DNA of 64,000 bases from Chloroflexota bacterium (GTDB lineage Bacteria; Chloroflexota; UBA11872; VXOZ01), in the NCBI GenBank assembly GCA_028874195.1, contig JAPPLM010000007.1, positions 1 to 64,000 of the forward strand, written 5' to 3'. Shown piece after piece: positions 26,593 through 36,321 of the stretch. How positions within the stretch are numbered: the stretch's first letter is position 1; every line of letters begins with the position of its first letter. The position numbers and the translations under genes are program-made. The notes below the pieces were generated by a model, which worked only from the letters and a program-made list of their open reading frames with translations, was not told the DNA's origin and did no database searches.

Positions 26593-27675
26593 CTAGTTGA
26601 TCACGATGCCCTCTTGGCCGGCGATGCTGATCTGTTGGGCCACTGCGCCGGCGACTTCGCGGTAGATGGCGGCTAGGGATGAGTCGGGCTCGGTGGCGGT
26701 GATGGGTTTGCCGCTATCGCCGCCCTCGCGGATGGCGACGTTCAGGGGCACTTCGCCGAGGAAGGGCACGCCCATGGCTTCCGCCGCTTGGCGCGCGCCG
26801 CCGTGGCTGAAGATCTCCGTGCGCTCGTCGCAGTGGGGGCAGAGGAAGTAGCTCATGTTCTCCACGATGCCCAGGATCGGCACGCGCAGTTGCTGGAACA
26901 TGCCGATGGCTTTGCGGGCATCGGACAGAGCTACGTCCTGCGGCGTGCAGACGATTACGGCCCCCGCGCCGGGGATAGATTGCGCCAGGCTGAGGGGCGC
27001 GTCGCCGGTGCCGGGCGGCAGGTCGACCACCAGGTAGTCGCGCTCGCCCCAGTGCACGTCGCCGAGGAACTGCGTGAGCAAGCGGTGCACGATAGGCCCG
27101 CGCCAGATCATAGCCTGTTCCGGCTTGATGACGAATCCCGCAGACATGAGCGTAATCCCGTACGCCTCGGCGGGAATCACCTTATTGCCCGCGCCGCGCA
27201 GTTGCGCCTGCGACCCCATCATCATGGGGATATTCGGGCCGTAGACGTCGGCATCGAGCAGTCCCACTTCCGCGCCGGACTGCGCCAAGGCGATGGCGAG
27301 ATTCACGGCGGTGGTGGACTTGCCCACGCCGCCCTTGCCGCTGGCAACGAAGAGCACATTCTTCACGTCCATCAGGACTTCCGCCGCTTCCGGCGCCATG
27401 CGCTTGGCCACTTCCGCGGTTGTATCAATCTCCACGGCCTGCACGCCGGGCACCGCGAGCAGCGCTTTGCGGCACTCGTTCTCCAGGTGCTCTTTCATCG
27501 GGCAGGCGGGTGTAGTCAGCACGAGTTGAAACGCCGCCGTGCCTTTCTCGAACGTCATTTCCCGCACCATGTTCAGCGTGACGATATCCTTGTGCAGGTC
27601 GGGGTCCTGCACCACCCGAAGCGCGTTTACTAGATCGTCAGTCTGCGGAGTTCCATTCACTGCCATGCCGTACAA
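26593..27675 (-). CDS. mrp: Mrp/ApbC-type Fe-S cluster carrier ATPase
   Basis: This 360-residue protein combines an N-terminal DUF59/MIP18-like domain (residues about 8-85, DLVNALRVVQDPDLHKDIV) with a MinD/ParA-type P-loop ATPase: ASGKGGVGKSTTAVNLA (deviant Walker A) at about 110, LLDADVYGPNIPMMMG, and YLVVDLPPGTGDAPL. The C-terminal C-P-H-C (YFLCPHCDERTEIF) is the cluster-bridging CxxC. It carries Fe-S clusters to apoproteins in the cytoplasm. It converges on the 967-aa gene across only 12 bases, which marks the border of the accessory block. Confidence 0.93.
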   Translation of the reverse strand: MYGMAVNGTPQTDDLVNALRVVQDPDLHKDIVTLNMVREMTFEKGTAAFQLVLTTPACPMKEHLENECRKALLAVPGVQAVEIDTTAEVAKRMAPEAAEVLMDVKNVLFVASGKGGVGKSTTAVNLAIALAQSGAEVGLLDADVYGPNIPMMMGSQAQLRGAGNKVIPAEAYGITLMSAGFVIKPEQAMIWRGPIVHRLLTQFLGDVHWGERDYLVVDLPPGTGDAPLSLAQSIPGAGAVIVCTPQDVALSDARKAIGMFQQLRVPILGIVENMSYFLCPHCDERTEIFSHGGARQAAEAMGVPFLGEVPLNVAIREGGDSGKPITATEPDSSLAAIYREVAGAVAQQISIAGQEGIVIN

Positions 27676-28168
27676 CCTCTCTCAGTCTTTGTGTATTGCC
27701 GCAAGTCCTCTGTGGAGAAAAGCAACCCTTGTGAAGAACGTCGCCAAACTCTGCCAACTGTTCGGCTGCTCGCCGCTGAGCAACAATCTCCCCTCATCCC
27801 GGCCCTCTCCCACGGTGAGAGGGGGTCAAGACACTCTCTGTCCCTAAATTTGTGCGATCTTGACTTCTCGGTCAACCCAAAGTGGCTGCACCTGCAATGC
27901 GCCGCAAGGATCAGGCACGATAGCGCGGTTGCTTTACTTCATTAATTGCAGCATCGCTCAGCTTCAACGATAGCACTTTTGAAAACGCAGTGTAAAGCAT
28001 GCATGTATGCAGAGTACGGCATCGCTGGCGGCACGAAACCGCGTGCCGTTGGCAACACGTGCAGATCAACTGTGTAGAGTACAATGAGAGTTGACTGCAA
28101 GCGAAACACTGTGCACATTCGTACGCAATTTCAATTGGAGAGTCTGGTACAAAAGGGGTAGCCCATTC
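27676..28168. repeat. Divergent gap with one interspersed repeat
   Basis: This gap lies between mrp and the M16 peptidase gene, which diverge. A GGGTGAGGG/CCCTCATCCC-type repeat lies at 27788-27827. The rest, including an AT-rich stretch near 27950-28010, shows no gene. Open frame upstream of the peptidase ATG is not supported by homology. Confidence 0.65.
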
Positions 28169-29434
28169 ATGTTTGAGAAGACCGCGTTAGCAAATGGAAT
28201 GCGGGTTGTCACCGCCACGCTGCCGCACACGCGCTCGGTGTCGGTAATCGTGCTCGTGCGCGCCGGTTCGCGCTACGAAAACGATCCGGAGGCCGGCATC
28301 GCCCATGTCTTTGAGCACATGCTCTTCAAGGGCAGCACGGACTTTCCTTCGGCGCAGATCGTGAGCGAGTCGATTGAGGGCGTGGGCGGCTCCATGAACG
28401 CGAGCACCGACAAAGAAATCGTCGACTACTGGTGCCGCGTCGCCCAGCCGCACTACGGGCTGGCAATGGAATTGCTTGCCGATATCTTCTTGAACCCACT
28501 CTTGGATCATGAAGAGCTGAAGCGCGAGCAGGGTGTCATTCTTGAAGAGCTGCGCATGTACCATGACGATCCCCGCAGTTGGGTAAGCATCCTGAGCGAC
28601 CAGATCTGCTGGCCGGGGCATCCGCTGGGGCGGGATATCGGCGGCAGTCCTGAGACCGTGCAGGCTATCACGCCGGAGATGATCCATGACTACCGCGGCC
28701 GCATGTATAGTCCGCAGAACACGGTGCTGGCGGTAGCGGGCAACATTACTCACGACCAAGTCGTGGGCGACGCCGACCGTCTCTACAGCGCCTGGGAGAA
28801 CGGCGCGCCCGGTGATTATCTGCCCTGGAATGGGGCCGTTACCAAACCGGAAGCAATTGGCGAAGGGCGGGAATCCGTGGAGCAGATGAGTTTGCTGGTG
28901 TCTTTCCCGGGCCTCTCCATGTTCGATGAAGACCGGTACGCACAGGGCCTCATGAATACCGTGCTTGGAGAAGGCATGAGTTCGCGGCTCTTCCTGGAAG
29001 TCCGCGAGAAGCGCGGCTTGGCCTATAGTGTCGGTTCCTACCCACGCCACCACCTTGATACCGGCATATTCACGATCTACAGCGGCGTCGATCCGGATAA
29101 TGCGGCAGATGCACTGCGCTGCATAATGGAGCAAGTCGGCGGCCTGCAGGAACCCGTACCGGAAGCAGAGCTACGCAAAGCAAAGGAATTCACCAAAGGG
29201 CACCTCTTGCTCGGCTTGGAGAGCACGCAGAGCGTGGCCGGCTGGGGCGGCGTGCGCGAGCTTCTGCATGGAGAACTCATCACGCCCGACGAAGCCGTAG
29301 CCCGCATCGAGGCGGTGACGGCAAACGACATTCAGCGTGTTGCGGGACGCATCTTTTCAACGAGCGCCGCAAAGCTCGCCGTCATCGGACCCCGCGACCT
29401 CAGCCAGGAGTTGTTGCCTCTGGTGACGCACTGA
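28169..29434 (+). CDS. M16 family zinc metallopeptidase
   Basis: This is an inverzincin-type peptidase of 421 residues. The inverted zinc motif HxxEH is HVFEHMLFKG near residue 50; the third ligand Glu is expected in LKREQGVILEELRM about 75 residues later. The C-terminal half includes GLAYSVGSYPRHHLDTG and the R-x-x-Y-type region of the inactive-like domain. I chose the ATG at 28169 because AAAAGGGG lies about ten bases upstream and homology starts at once (ALANGMRVVT). M16 proteins often come in pairs; no partner is adjacent here. Processing of peptides or signal fragments is the general role. Confidence 0.92.
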   Translation: MFEKTALANGMRVVTATLPHTRSVSVIVLVRAGSRYENDPEAGIAHVFEHMLFKGSTDFPSAQIVSESIEGVGGSMNASTDKEIVDYWCRVAQPHYGLAMELLADIFLNPLLDHEELKREQGVILEELRMYHDDPRSWVSILSDQICWPGHPLGRDIGGSPETVQAITPEMIHDYRGRMYSPQNTVLAVAGNITHDQVVGDADRLYSAWENGAPGDYLPWNGAVTKPEAIGEGRESVEQMSLLVSFPGLSMFDEDRYAQGLMNTVLGEGMSSRLFLEVREKRGLAYSVGSYPRHHLDTGIFTIYSGVDPDNAADALRCIMEQVGGLQEPVPEAELRKAKEFTKGHLLLGLESTQSVAGWGGVRELLHGELITPDEAVARIEAVTANDIQRVAGRIFSTSAAKLAVIGPRDLSQELLPLVTH

Positions 29435-29496
29435 CGTGAAACGAACCGCAGCCGGTTGGCCGACTGCATGCCGAACCAAAAGGAAAGACACACGCA

Positions 29497-29979
29497 GTGC
29501 CTCTTAGACGCTACTTCAGGATATTTCCTACGTTATTGGGTGTCATCTTCTGTACCCTTCTCCTCCTCGCTGGGTGTTCGCTTGGTGAGGATGCGGGCCA
29601 ACGCTTGACATTCAGGAGCAGCGTGCGCCTCGACACCGATGAGAACACGCATATTTCTATTGTGGTGCGGAACGTGGGAGATCGGCTCTACACCGATGAG
29701 GAGGAAATAGACGGCCGCGGCGAGGTCTTCAATAGCGCGCAGCAACTGCTCGCGCGCTTCGCGCAACAACCGGTAGAGCGACTTTCCGTTGACGAAGAGG
29801 CAACGCTCGCTACCTGGCAAGGCACGCTGGCGCCAGGCACGTATCTCATGCGCTGGACCACACCCCGCTATGGCGGCGTGGAGTTGGAATTCACCTTGCT
29901 CAAGCGCTTTGGGAAACTCGAAGTCGGCGAGGTGCGCACACAGCGGCTGGCGCCTGATCTTGCCTCGAATCCCTCGTAG
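29497..29979 (+). CDS. Small lipoprotein, hypothetical
   Basis: This 160-residue secreted lipoprotein has a GTG start at 29497, a basic n-region (RRYFR), a hydrophobic stretch and the lipobox LLLAGC at about residue 27. The mature part is beta-rich (HISIVVRNVGDRLY...GTLAPGTYLMRWTTPRYGGVELEFTL), reminiscent of immunoglobulin-like or BsuPI-type inhibitor folds, but the likeness is weak and the function is unknown. It follows the M16 peptidase by 62 bases in the same direction, so co-transcription is possible. Confidence 0.65.
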   Translation: MPLRRYFRIFPTLLGVIFCTLLLLAGCSLGEDAGQRLTFRSSVRLDTDENTHISIVVRNVGDRLYTDEEEIDGRGEVFNSAQQLLARFAQQPVERLSVDEEATLATWQGTLAPGTYLMRWTTPRYGGVELEFTLLKRFGKLEVGEVRTQRLAPDLASNPS

Positions 29980-30222
29980 TGTTGCCAAAGCGCGCACGTG
30001 CTTCAAGGCGTAGCGATACACGCCGGTTAGTAGTAGCATACATACTGTCTATCGCAAGCGGTTTATCCTACGCAGTTTTCCGCTTAATCTCACGCTCATT
30101 TGCAGCATTTCACTTTGCGCGACGCGCGACCCAATCTGCTGCCCAATTGCGTATCCCGCCCTTAGACTTCACGTTTGTTGCAAACATGGATCGTGAGCCG
30201 ATCCCGTCGTAGCAAAAACGCG

Positions 30223-31428
30223 ATGCGAATCCTGTACCTCACAACATACTATCTGCCCCACAGCAGCGGCATAACCGCTTACCTGCACTGCGTAGCCCGG
30301 GCTCTCGTGCAGCGCGGCCACACGGTTACCGTGCTGACCTCCCGCCACGACCCGGCGCTGAGCGACGATGAATCCCTGGATGGTGTACGCATCATACGGC
30401 TCCCGGTGCTCTTTCGCGTCAGCAAAGGGCCGGTGATGCCCACCTTCTTTTGGGATCTGCGTCAGTACCTGCAGACCCACGACGTGGTGCACGTCCACCT
30501 CCCTTTCCTGGAATCGGCGTACGCGGCCCTTTTGAATCGCGGGCGCATACCCCTCATCCTCACCGTTCATGCCGATCTCCACTTGCCGGCTGGGTTCAGC
30601 AACCGGCTTGCGAGCGCCGCAGTCAACGTAATGCAACGCTTTGCGGCGCGACGGGCTGATTGGCTGTGCTCCTTCACATGGGACTTCGCCCAGCACTCAG
30701 ATCTCCTTGCCGACTATCTTGACAAGACTCTGGTTATTCACCCCCCGGTGACGGTAGCCGCTTCAAATCCGGCAGACGTGGCTGCCTTTCGCAAGAGGCA
30801 CGCACTGGAGGGAACGCTGATTGGTTTTTCCGGCAGATTCGCCGAGCAAAAGGGGCTCCACGTCCTCTTTGACGCCCTCGCGCATGTCTTGCAGCGGATG
30901 CCGCACGCCCGCCTCGCGCTGGCCGGAGAGTATCGCAACGTCGTTGGCGAAGACTATTACGAACGTCTGCGACCACGACTCGAAAAGTTCGGGGATCGCG
31001 TTGCACTCCTGGGGCATCTTGATGGGAAGGATCTTGCAAGCTTCTATGCGGCGTGCGACGTCCTTGTCTTGCCAAGCATCAATCCGATGGAGACGTTCGG
31101 CCTTGTGCAGGTTGAAGCTATGCTCTGCGACACGCCGGTCGTCGCCACCGACTTCCCCGGCGGTCGCCAGGCCGTGCGCCTGACCGGTATGGGGCGCATA
31201 GCGCCGCCCCGCGATAGCACGGCACTGGCTGCGGCATTGCTCGCCGTTCTTCAGAACCCCGGCCATTACACCAAGCCGCGTGAGGAAATCGAACGCGTCT
31301 TCAACTATGAACGCGCTATAGACCTGCACGAGGAACTCTATCGCTCCAACCGGATAGTCAAAGACGACCGCGCTTTTGAGCGAGCGAACGCTTCTCATGA
31401 AGCTGGACAAGAGCTGAAGGTGGTATGA
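30223..31428 (+). CDS. Family 4 glycosyltransferase
   Basis: This is a GT-B fold retaining glycosyltransferase of 401 residues, cytoplasmic or peripheral at the membrane. It begins MRILYLTTYYLPHSSGITAYL with the Gly-rich acceptor loop. The C-terminal donor domain has IGFSGRFAEQKGLHVL and the E-x7-E motif in PMETFGLVQVEAM, followed by DTPVVATDFPGG. The ATG at 30223 was preferred over an upstream in-frame start because homology begins there. Its stop overlaps the next gene start (ATGA), so it is translationally coupled to the GT39-YYY membrane protein. The pair probably builds or transfers a lipid-linked or surface glycan. Confidence 0.92.
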   Translation: MRILYLTTYYLPHSSGITAYLHCVARALVQRGHTVTVLTSRHDPALSDDESLDGVRIIRLPVLFRVSKGPVMPTFFWDLRQYLQTHDVVHVHLPFLESAYAALLNRGRIPLILTVHADLHLPAGFSNRLASAAVNVMQRFAARRADWLCSFTWDFAQHSDLLADYLDKTLVIHPPVTVAASNPADVAAFRKRHALEGTLIGFSGRFAEQKGLHVLFDALAHVLQRMPHARLALAGEYRNVVGEDYYERLRPRLEKFGDRVALLGHLDGKDLASFYAACDVLVLPSINPMETFGLVQVEAMLCDTPVVATDFPGGRQAVRLTGMGRIAPPRDSTALAAALLAVLQNPGHYTKPREEIERVFNYERAIDLHEELYRSNRIVKDDRAFERANASHEAGQELKVV

Positions 31429-34400
31429 GTCTTCCTGACACTTCCGGAGCGACGGCAGAGGGTCTGCAACGCTCCGGCCAATCGGGGAAAGAGTTTGCGT
31501 CGCTCTTGAGCTTCACTGCGATTCGCACACATGGACCGTGGCTGCTTTTGGGACTGGCGCTGCTCGTCGGCGCGTGGTTTCGCTTTACGGGACTGGACTG
31601 GGATTCCAGTACCCATCTCCATCCGGATGAGCGCCATATCACCATAACGACGGCGCAAATCCAGTGGCCGGAATCCCTTTCACAGTACTTCGATACGGAG
31701 TCCTCCCCGCTCAATCCGTACAATCAGGGCATCGGCTCCTTCGTCTACGGCACGCTGCCGGTCTTGATCACCAAGGCTGCGGCCGGCATCGTCGATAAGG
31801 ATGCTTACGACGGCATACATCTCGTCGGTCGCTTTCTGACGGCCTCGCTGGATACGCTGACTATTCTGCTCGTCTTCCTCATAGCGCGCCGATTGAGCGG
31901 CCGCTGGGGTGGCGCGCTGGCCGCCGCTCTCTACGCGTGCGCGGTGCAGGCAATCCAGCAGGCGCACTTCTATACTAGCGACACCTGGGTGACGTTCTTT
32001 GCCACACTAGCGCTTTGGTGGGCGCTCCGCTGGCAGGAAGAAGGCCGTTGGTACAATCTTGTTGGAGTAAGTATCATTGCCGGTCTCGCCTTGGCCAGCA
32101 AGCTGGGCGTAGTCACGCTGGCCCTGCCTATCGGCGTCGCGTTCTTGCTGCGCGCTTGGCGGGGTACGCAACCACCGGACTTGACGGTTAACGGCCGTCT
32201 CCTGGTTCGCCTGGGCAGCCACCTAATCCTCAGCACAGCGCTGGTGTATGCCACTCTCCGTCTTTGCCTGCCCTACGTCTTTGCGTCCGCTTCCCCATGG
32301 GACCCACGACTCAACCCGCGCTATACGCAAGACATCGAGAGCTTGCGCTATTTGGCCGTAGGCGACGCGGACTTTCCTCCTTCGTACAGTTGGGCTACGG
32401 CCAACTATGCGCTGTTCCCCCTCGAACAGATGTTCCGCTGGGAGATGGGTTGGGCGCTAGCAGCCGTGGCCTGGCTGGGGTTGCTCTGGGGAATCTGGCG
32501 CGTGGTGCGGCATAGCAACCTCGTCTTTGCGCCGGTCGTCATGTGGGTGCTTGTTCACTTTGGATATCAGGCCGCCCAGTTTGCGAAACCCGGCCGCTAC
32601 TTCCTGCCCATTTACCCGGCCTTCGCCGTGCTTGGCGGGGTCTTTCTCTGCTGGTTGGCGTATCAACTCTACAAAGGGGGTGTCATCGCTTGGCTACGGC
32701 GCATTGGACAACAGTCACGTCATTCCCGCGAAAGCTCGCCCCCGCAGGAGGCGCGGAATCCATCCCTTGGCGGCTTGCTGCGTCTCGCCGGGCCGACCCT
32801 CGCAGCCCTCGTGCTGCTGAGCACGTGCGTGTGGGCCTTCTCCTACACGCGCATCTACACAGAGCCAGTAGCCCGCGTGCGCGCGAGCGAATGGATCTAC
32901 CAGAACGTCCCGGCCGGCGCCGTGCTGACGGCAGAGCTCTGGGACGATGCGCTGCCGCTACGATTACCTGCGCATGTCCACGCCCCGGAACGCTATCAGT
33001 ACGTGCAGCTTCCTGTCTTTGGCGCCGATACGCCCGGCAAGCTAGAAGAGATGGTTCAAGCCCTCACGCAGGCCGACTACATCGTCGTCAGCAGCAGCCG
33101 CACCCACGGCGTGATCCGGCAACTTCCTTTGCGTTACCCCATGACGTCCCAGTACTACCGTCACCTCTTTGCGGGTGCGCTTGGTTTCGCGCCACTGCGC
33201 ACGTTTACTCACTTTCCCCGCCTCTTCGGTTGGGAGATCGACGACAGCCGGGCGGAAGAGCAATTCATCGTCTTCGATCACCCCACTGTCTATCTTTTCG
33301 TCAAGACCGCCGACTTTAGCCCGGAGAAAGTGCGGGCCCTGTTAGAGCCGCACCTGACGACATTGCCCCAGACGCTTACGCCGAAGCAACTGGCCTACAA
33401 CGGTCTCCTGCTCACTGGGGAACAGCAAGAGGGTCTCAAGGATAGCGGCTCTTGGTCGGCGTACTTCAACCGCAACAGCATCACCAACGCCGCGCCGTGG
33501 CTGGTCTGGTGGCTCGCCATTCTATTGCTCGGCTGGCTTACGTGGCCGCTGCTGTGGCGCATCTTGCCTATGGTGCCCGACCACGGCTATCTGCTGGCGA
33601 AGAGCATCAGTCTTCTCTTGCTCGGGTACATTCCTTGGGTGCTGGCGAGTGCCGGGGTGTTCGCCGCGGGCCGTCTCAGCACGTGGCTTGCCATTGCGCT
33701 GATCGCCCTTGCGAGTGCCTTTGTACTTAGCCGCACGTGGCAGCGGTTCGCGCACTTTCTCAAAGAGCGGCGGTCGGAACTCATACTCAGTGAAACGGTC
33801 TTCACCGTGTGCTTCTTTTTTTTCCTGTGGGTGCGCCTGACGAATCCCGACCTCTGGCATCCCTATTACGGCGGCGAGAAGCCGATGGACTTCGCCCACA
33901 TGAATGCGCTCATCAAGGCTGTCCGCTATCCCCCGTTCGACCCGTGGTTCGCGGGTGGCTACGTCAACTACTACTACATGGGACATCAGGTGTTCGCTAC
34001 GCTCATTCGCCTGCTGGGCATTGTGCCGTCGGTGGCCTACAACCTCGTGGTGCCGCTGGTGGCCGCCTTGCTCGCGGCGAATGTCTACACGTTTGGGAGC
34101 ACGTTTTGGCGTCAAGCGCCGCGCGGCATGCGGCTGCTCGCAGGCGTTGGTGGAATTGTCCTCGTAGCGGTTCTTGGCAATTTAGACGCCGCCACGCAAT
34201 GGTTCTTACGGCTGACGGCAGATGCGGCCCCCGATCGCTTGCCCGCCGGTGGCGCTTGGTTCGGACAAGCCCTCGGCAATATCCTGCGAGGAGCACCGCC
34301 GCCGGGTTTCGATTACTGGCACAGCACGCGCTTGATCAAGGGCGCTATCCACGAGTTCCCATTCTTCAGCTTTCTCTACGGCGATCTCCATCCTCATGTG

Positions 34401-35804
34401 TTGGCGTTGCCCTTTACCATGGTGGCGCCAGTGCTCGCCTTGGCGTTTGTTTTGAGCTACCGGACTAGCGACCACGGTGAAGCGCAAGAAGCCAAACCCT
34501 CACTGCTGGTGTGGTTGCGTCCGCTGCTGCGCTCTCCCACACTTCCGCTCTTGCTGCTTGCCGGCTTTGTGCTGGGCTTCCTGCGCACCGCCAATACGTG
34601 GGACTACCCCACGTACGCACTGCTCATGGGTGGAGCGGTAGTCCTCGTGGAGCGCCGCAGTCTGGCCCGCCTGGAGATTCCGGCATTGGTGCGCCTGGGT
34701 GCGGCGGCGATAGGATTGTACTTAATCGGACGCGTCGCCTTCGGACCTTACATCGCCCACTACCAGCCGTTCTTCTTCGGCGCGCGCGGCATAGACGATC
34801 AAACGCCGCTCTGGCAATATCTCGTGATTCATGGCGTGCCGCTCTTCTTTATCGCTGTGTTCCTCGTGAGGGAACTTCTGCAAGCGCGAACTGCGTTTGA
34901 TATCCGGCTCGTAGGCATCTTGGTTGTGCTGCAATTGGCGCTTGCCAGCGTGCTCTGGCAACGGCCAATCGTGCTCATGCTTCAGATCGGCATTGGATTG
35001 GCGCTCCTGGTGGCGCTGCTCCCCCATGCGTCGCGTTCCGTGCGCCTGCTCGCCGGCATGACTGCGCTGGCGATGCTGCTGGGAATCTTCCCCGAATTCT
35101 TTGCCATCGACGGCGACGTAGGGCGCATGAACACCATCTTCAAGTTCTATCTCCAAGCGTGGTGTCTCCTAGCATTGGTAGCTGCCGCCTCACTGCCCTA
35201 CCTGTGGCAACAGGTGCGTTTGCGGCGCACGGTATTGCCTGTGGGATCGCTGCTCGTCCTGCTCGCGCTCCTCTACCCGCTGTCGGCGATACCCGACCGC
35301 GCCGAACAACGCTTAGTGCCGGGCCTCGTGACTTTGGACGGCACGGCGTTCATGGAACAGGGCGTGATCGTCGATCAGGACCGAGAAATCCCGCTGAAAT
35401 GGGACCTGGAAGCGATCCGCTGGCTGCAGGACAACGTGGAGGGTACGCCCACGATGCTGGAGGCGACGATCCCGTATTTCCGCTGGGGCGCGCGCGTCGC
35501 CATCCACACCGGCCTGCCCACCGTGCTGGGCTGGGATTCCCATGAGTGGCTCCAGCGCTGGGAGTACCGACCCATGATCGAGCAACGCAAGCTGGACGTC
35601 CAGACAATCTATGAGACTGCCGATTACGACCTGGCCTTGCGGCTGCTGCGGCAGTACGACGTGGACTACATCTACCTGGGAGACCTGGAACGCGCCTACT
35701 ACCAGGGGCCCGGCCTAAAGAAATTCGACCTGATGGGCGGCCTCGGGATCACGTCCGTCTACCGCAACGAGCGGGTGACGATATACCGCGTGGAGCGGGG
35801 GTAG
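31425..35804 (+). CDS. GT39-like membrane glycosyltransferase fused to YYY/DUF2298 domain
   Basis: This giant polytopic membrane protein has 1459 residues. The N-terminal half (to about 760) resembles PMT/ArnT-type GT-C enzymes: an early acidic motif in HLHPDERHITI after the first membrane segment, multiple further segments, and an extracellular domain at about 480-660. The C-terminal half carries YYY/DUF2298 signatures: NPDLWHPYYGGEKPMDF, PWFAGGYVNYYYMG, ELYGDLHPHVLALPF-like text (FLYGDLHPHVLALPF) and FPEFFAIDGDVGRMNTIFKF. This fusion points to Chloroflexota. An interspersed palindromic repeat is inserted in frame at residues about 432-447 (32719-32764), in the cytoplasmic or loop region after YQLYKGGVIAWLRR. 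Coupled to the GT4 gene upstream. Confidence 0.9.
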   Translation: MSLPDTSGATAEGLQRSGQSGKEFASLLSFTAIRTHGPWLLLGLALLVGAWFRFTGLDWDSSTHLHPDERHITITTAQIQWPESLSQYFDTESSPLNPYNQGIGSFVYGTLPVLITKAAAGIVDKDAYDGIHLVGRFLTASLDTLTILLVFLIARRLSGRWGGALAAALYACAVQAIQQAHFYTSDTWVTFFATLALWWALRWQEEGRWYNLVGVSIIAGLALASKLGVVTLALPIGVAFLLRAWRGTQPPDLTVNGRLLVRLGSHLILSTALVYATLRLCLPYVFASASPWDPRLNPRYTQDIESLRYLAVGDADFPPSYSWATANYALFPLEQMFRWEMGWALAAVAWLGLLWGIWRVVRHSNLVFAPVVMWVLVHFGYQAAQFAKPGRYFLPIYPAFAVLGGVFLCWLAYQLYKGGVIAWLRRIGQQSRHSRESSPPQEARNPSLGGLLRLAGPTLAALVLLSTCVWAFSYTRIYTEPVARVRASEWIYQNVPAGAVLTAELWDDALPLRLPAHVHAPERYQYVQLPVFGADTPGKLEEMVQALTQADYIVVSSSRTHGVIRQLPLRYPMTSQYYRHLFAGALGFAPLRTFTHFPRLFGWEIDDSRAEEQFIVFDHPTVYLFVKTADFSPEKVRALLEPHLTTLPQTLTPKQLAYNGLLLTGEQQEGLKDSGSWSAYFNRNSITNAAPWLVWWLAILLLGWLTWPLLWRILPMVPDHGYLLAKSISLLLLGYIPWVLASAGVFAAGRLSTWLAIALIALASAFVLSRTWQRFAHFLKERRSELILSETVFTVCFFFFLWVRLTNPDLWHPYYGGEKPMDFAHMNALIKAVRYPPFDPWFAGGYVNYYYMGHQVFATLIRLLGIVPSVAYNLVVPLVAALLAANVYTFGSTFWRQAPRGMRLLAGVGGIVLVAVLGNLDAATQWFLRLTADAAPDRLPAGGAWFGQALGNILRGAPPPGFDYWHSTRLIKGAIHEFPFFSFLYGDLHPHVLALPFTMVAPVLALAFVLSYRTSDHGEAQEAKPSLLVWLRPLLRSPTLPLLLLAGFVLGFLRTANTWDYPTYALLMGGAVVLVERRSLARLEIPALVRLGAAAIGLYLIGRVAFGPYIAHYQPFFFGARGIDDQTPLWQYLVIHGVPLFFIAVFLVRELLQARTAFDIRLVGILVVLQLALASVLWQRPIVLMLQIGIGLALLVALLPHASRSVRLLAGMTALAMLLGIFPEFFAIDGDVGRMNTIFKFYLQAWCLLALVAAASLPYLWQQVRLRRTVLPVGSLLVLLALLYPLSAIPDRAEQRLVPGLVTLDGTAFMEQGVIVDQDREIPLKWDLEAIRWLQDNVEGTPTMLEATIPYFRWGARVAIHTGLPTVLGWDSHEWLQRWEYRPMIEQRKLDVQTIYETADYDLALRLLRQYDVDYIYLGDLERAYYQGPGLKKFDLMGGLGITSVYRNERVTIYRVERG
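32719..32764. repeat. Palindromic interspersed repeat inserted in frame in the GT39-YYY gene
   Basis: The 46 bases GTCATTCCCGCG...GCGCGGAATCCATC match the intergenic long-form copies at 2501-2547 and 36202-36248 apart from local changes in the central CGCCCCCGC arm. Inside the gene they encode SRHSRESSPPQEARNPS, a polar linker that keeps the frame open. Confidence 0.85.
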
Positions 35805-36321
35805 GAACGGCGCATAGGGACATTGGCAGGCCCCACAATGTGGGTGCGAGGGAAACGTATGTCTCGTAGTCCGTCACTCCCGCGCAAAGCCTGCCCCATA
35901 CTGGATATGGGGACAAGCAGTAACCTAAAACGAACTAAGGACAGCGAAGAACCTGGGGATTCCCGGCCTTTCTCAACTGAGCACCACGCCGTACCTGCCA
36001 ATGTTTCCTGCTAGGTTCTGTGGACATTCAATGTCATTCCGAGCGCAAGCGTCGAACAGTGTTCGCGGAATCTCAAGCGTTTGTTCGGGATTCTCTCGCG
36101 CTTTGCTCCGCAAGGTGACAGTATGATCGATTGACAATGATAATACTTGCTTATTTGGCTCCTTACTACCTGGCGTAGCAACGCAGTCTGGGCCGCATGA
36201 AGATGGATTCCGCGCCCCCGTGCGGGGGCGAGCTTGCGCGGGAATGACGGCAAAATGTCCACACAGCCTAGTGCCCGGCAGCGCGCATAGCCGTACGCGC
36301 GACCTTGTCACGTTGACTCTC
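35805..36321. repeat. Convergent intergenic gap with repeats
   Basis: Recognised repeats are a CACTCCCGCGCAAAGCCTGCCCC variant (about 35872-35912), TCATTCCGAGCGCAAGCGTCGAACAG...GCGGAATCT (36032-36074) and the long ATTCCGCGCCCCCGTGCGGGGGCGAG element (36202-36248). No gene is seen. The gap lies between the ends of the GT39-YYY gene and tmk. Confidence 0.7.

Noticed and set aside
26788-27633. A 281-codon open frame opposite mrp
   Set aside because: Repetitive His/Arg/Gly-rich translation with no conserved motif; mrp on the other strand is unmistakable.
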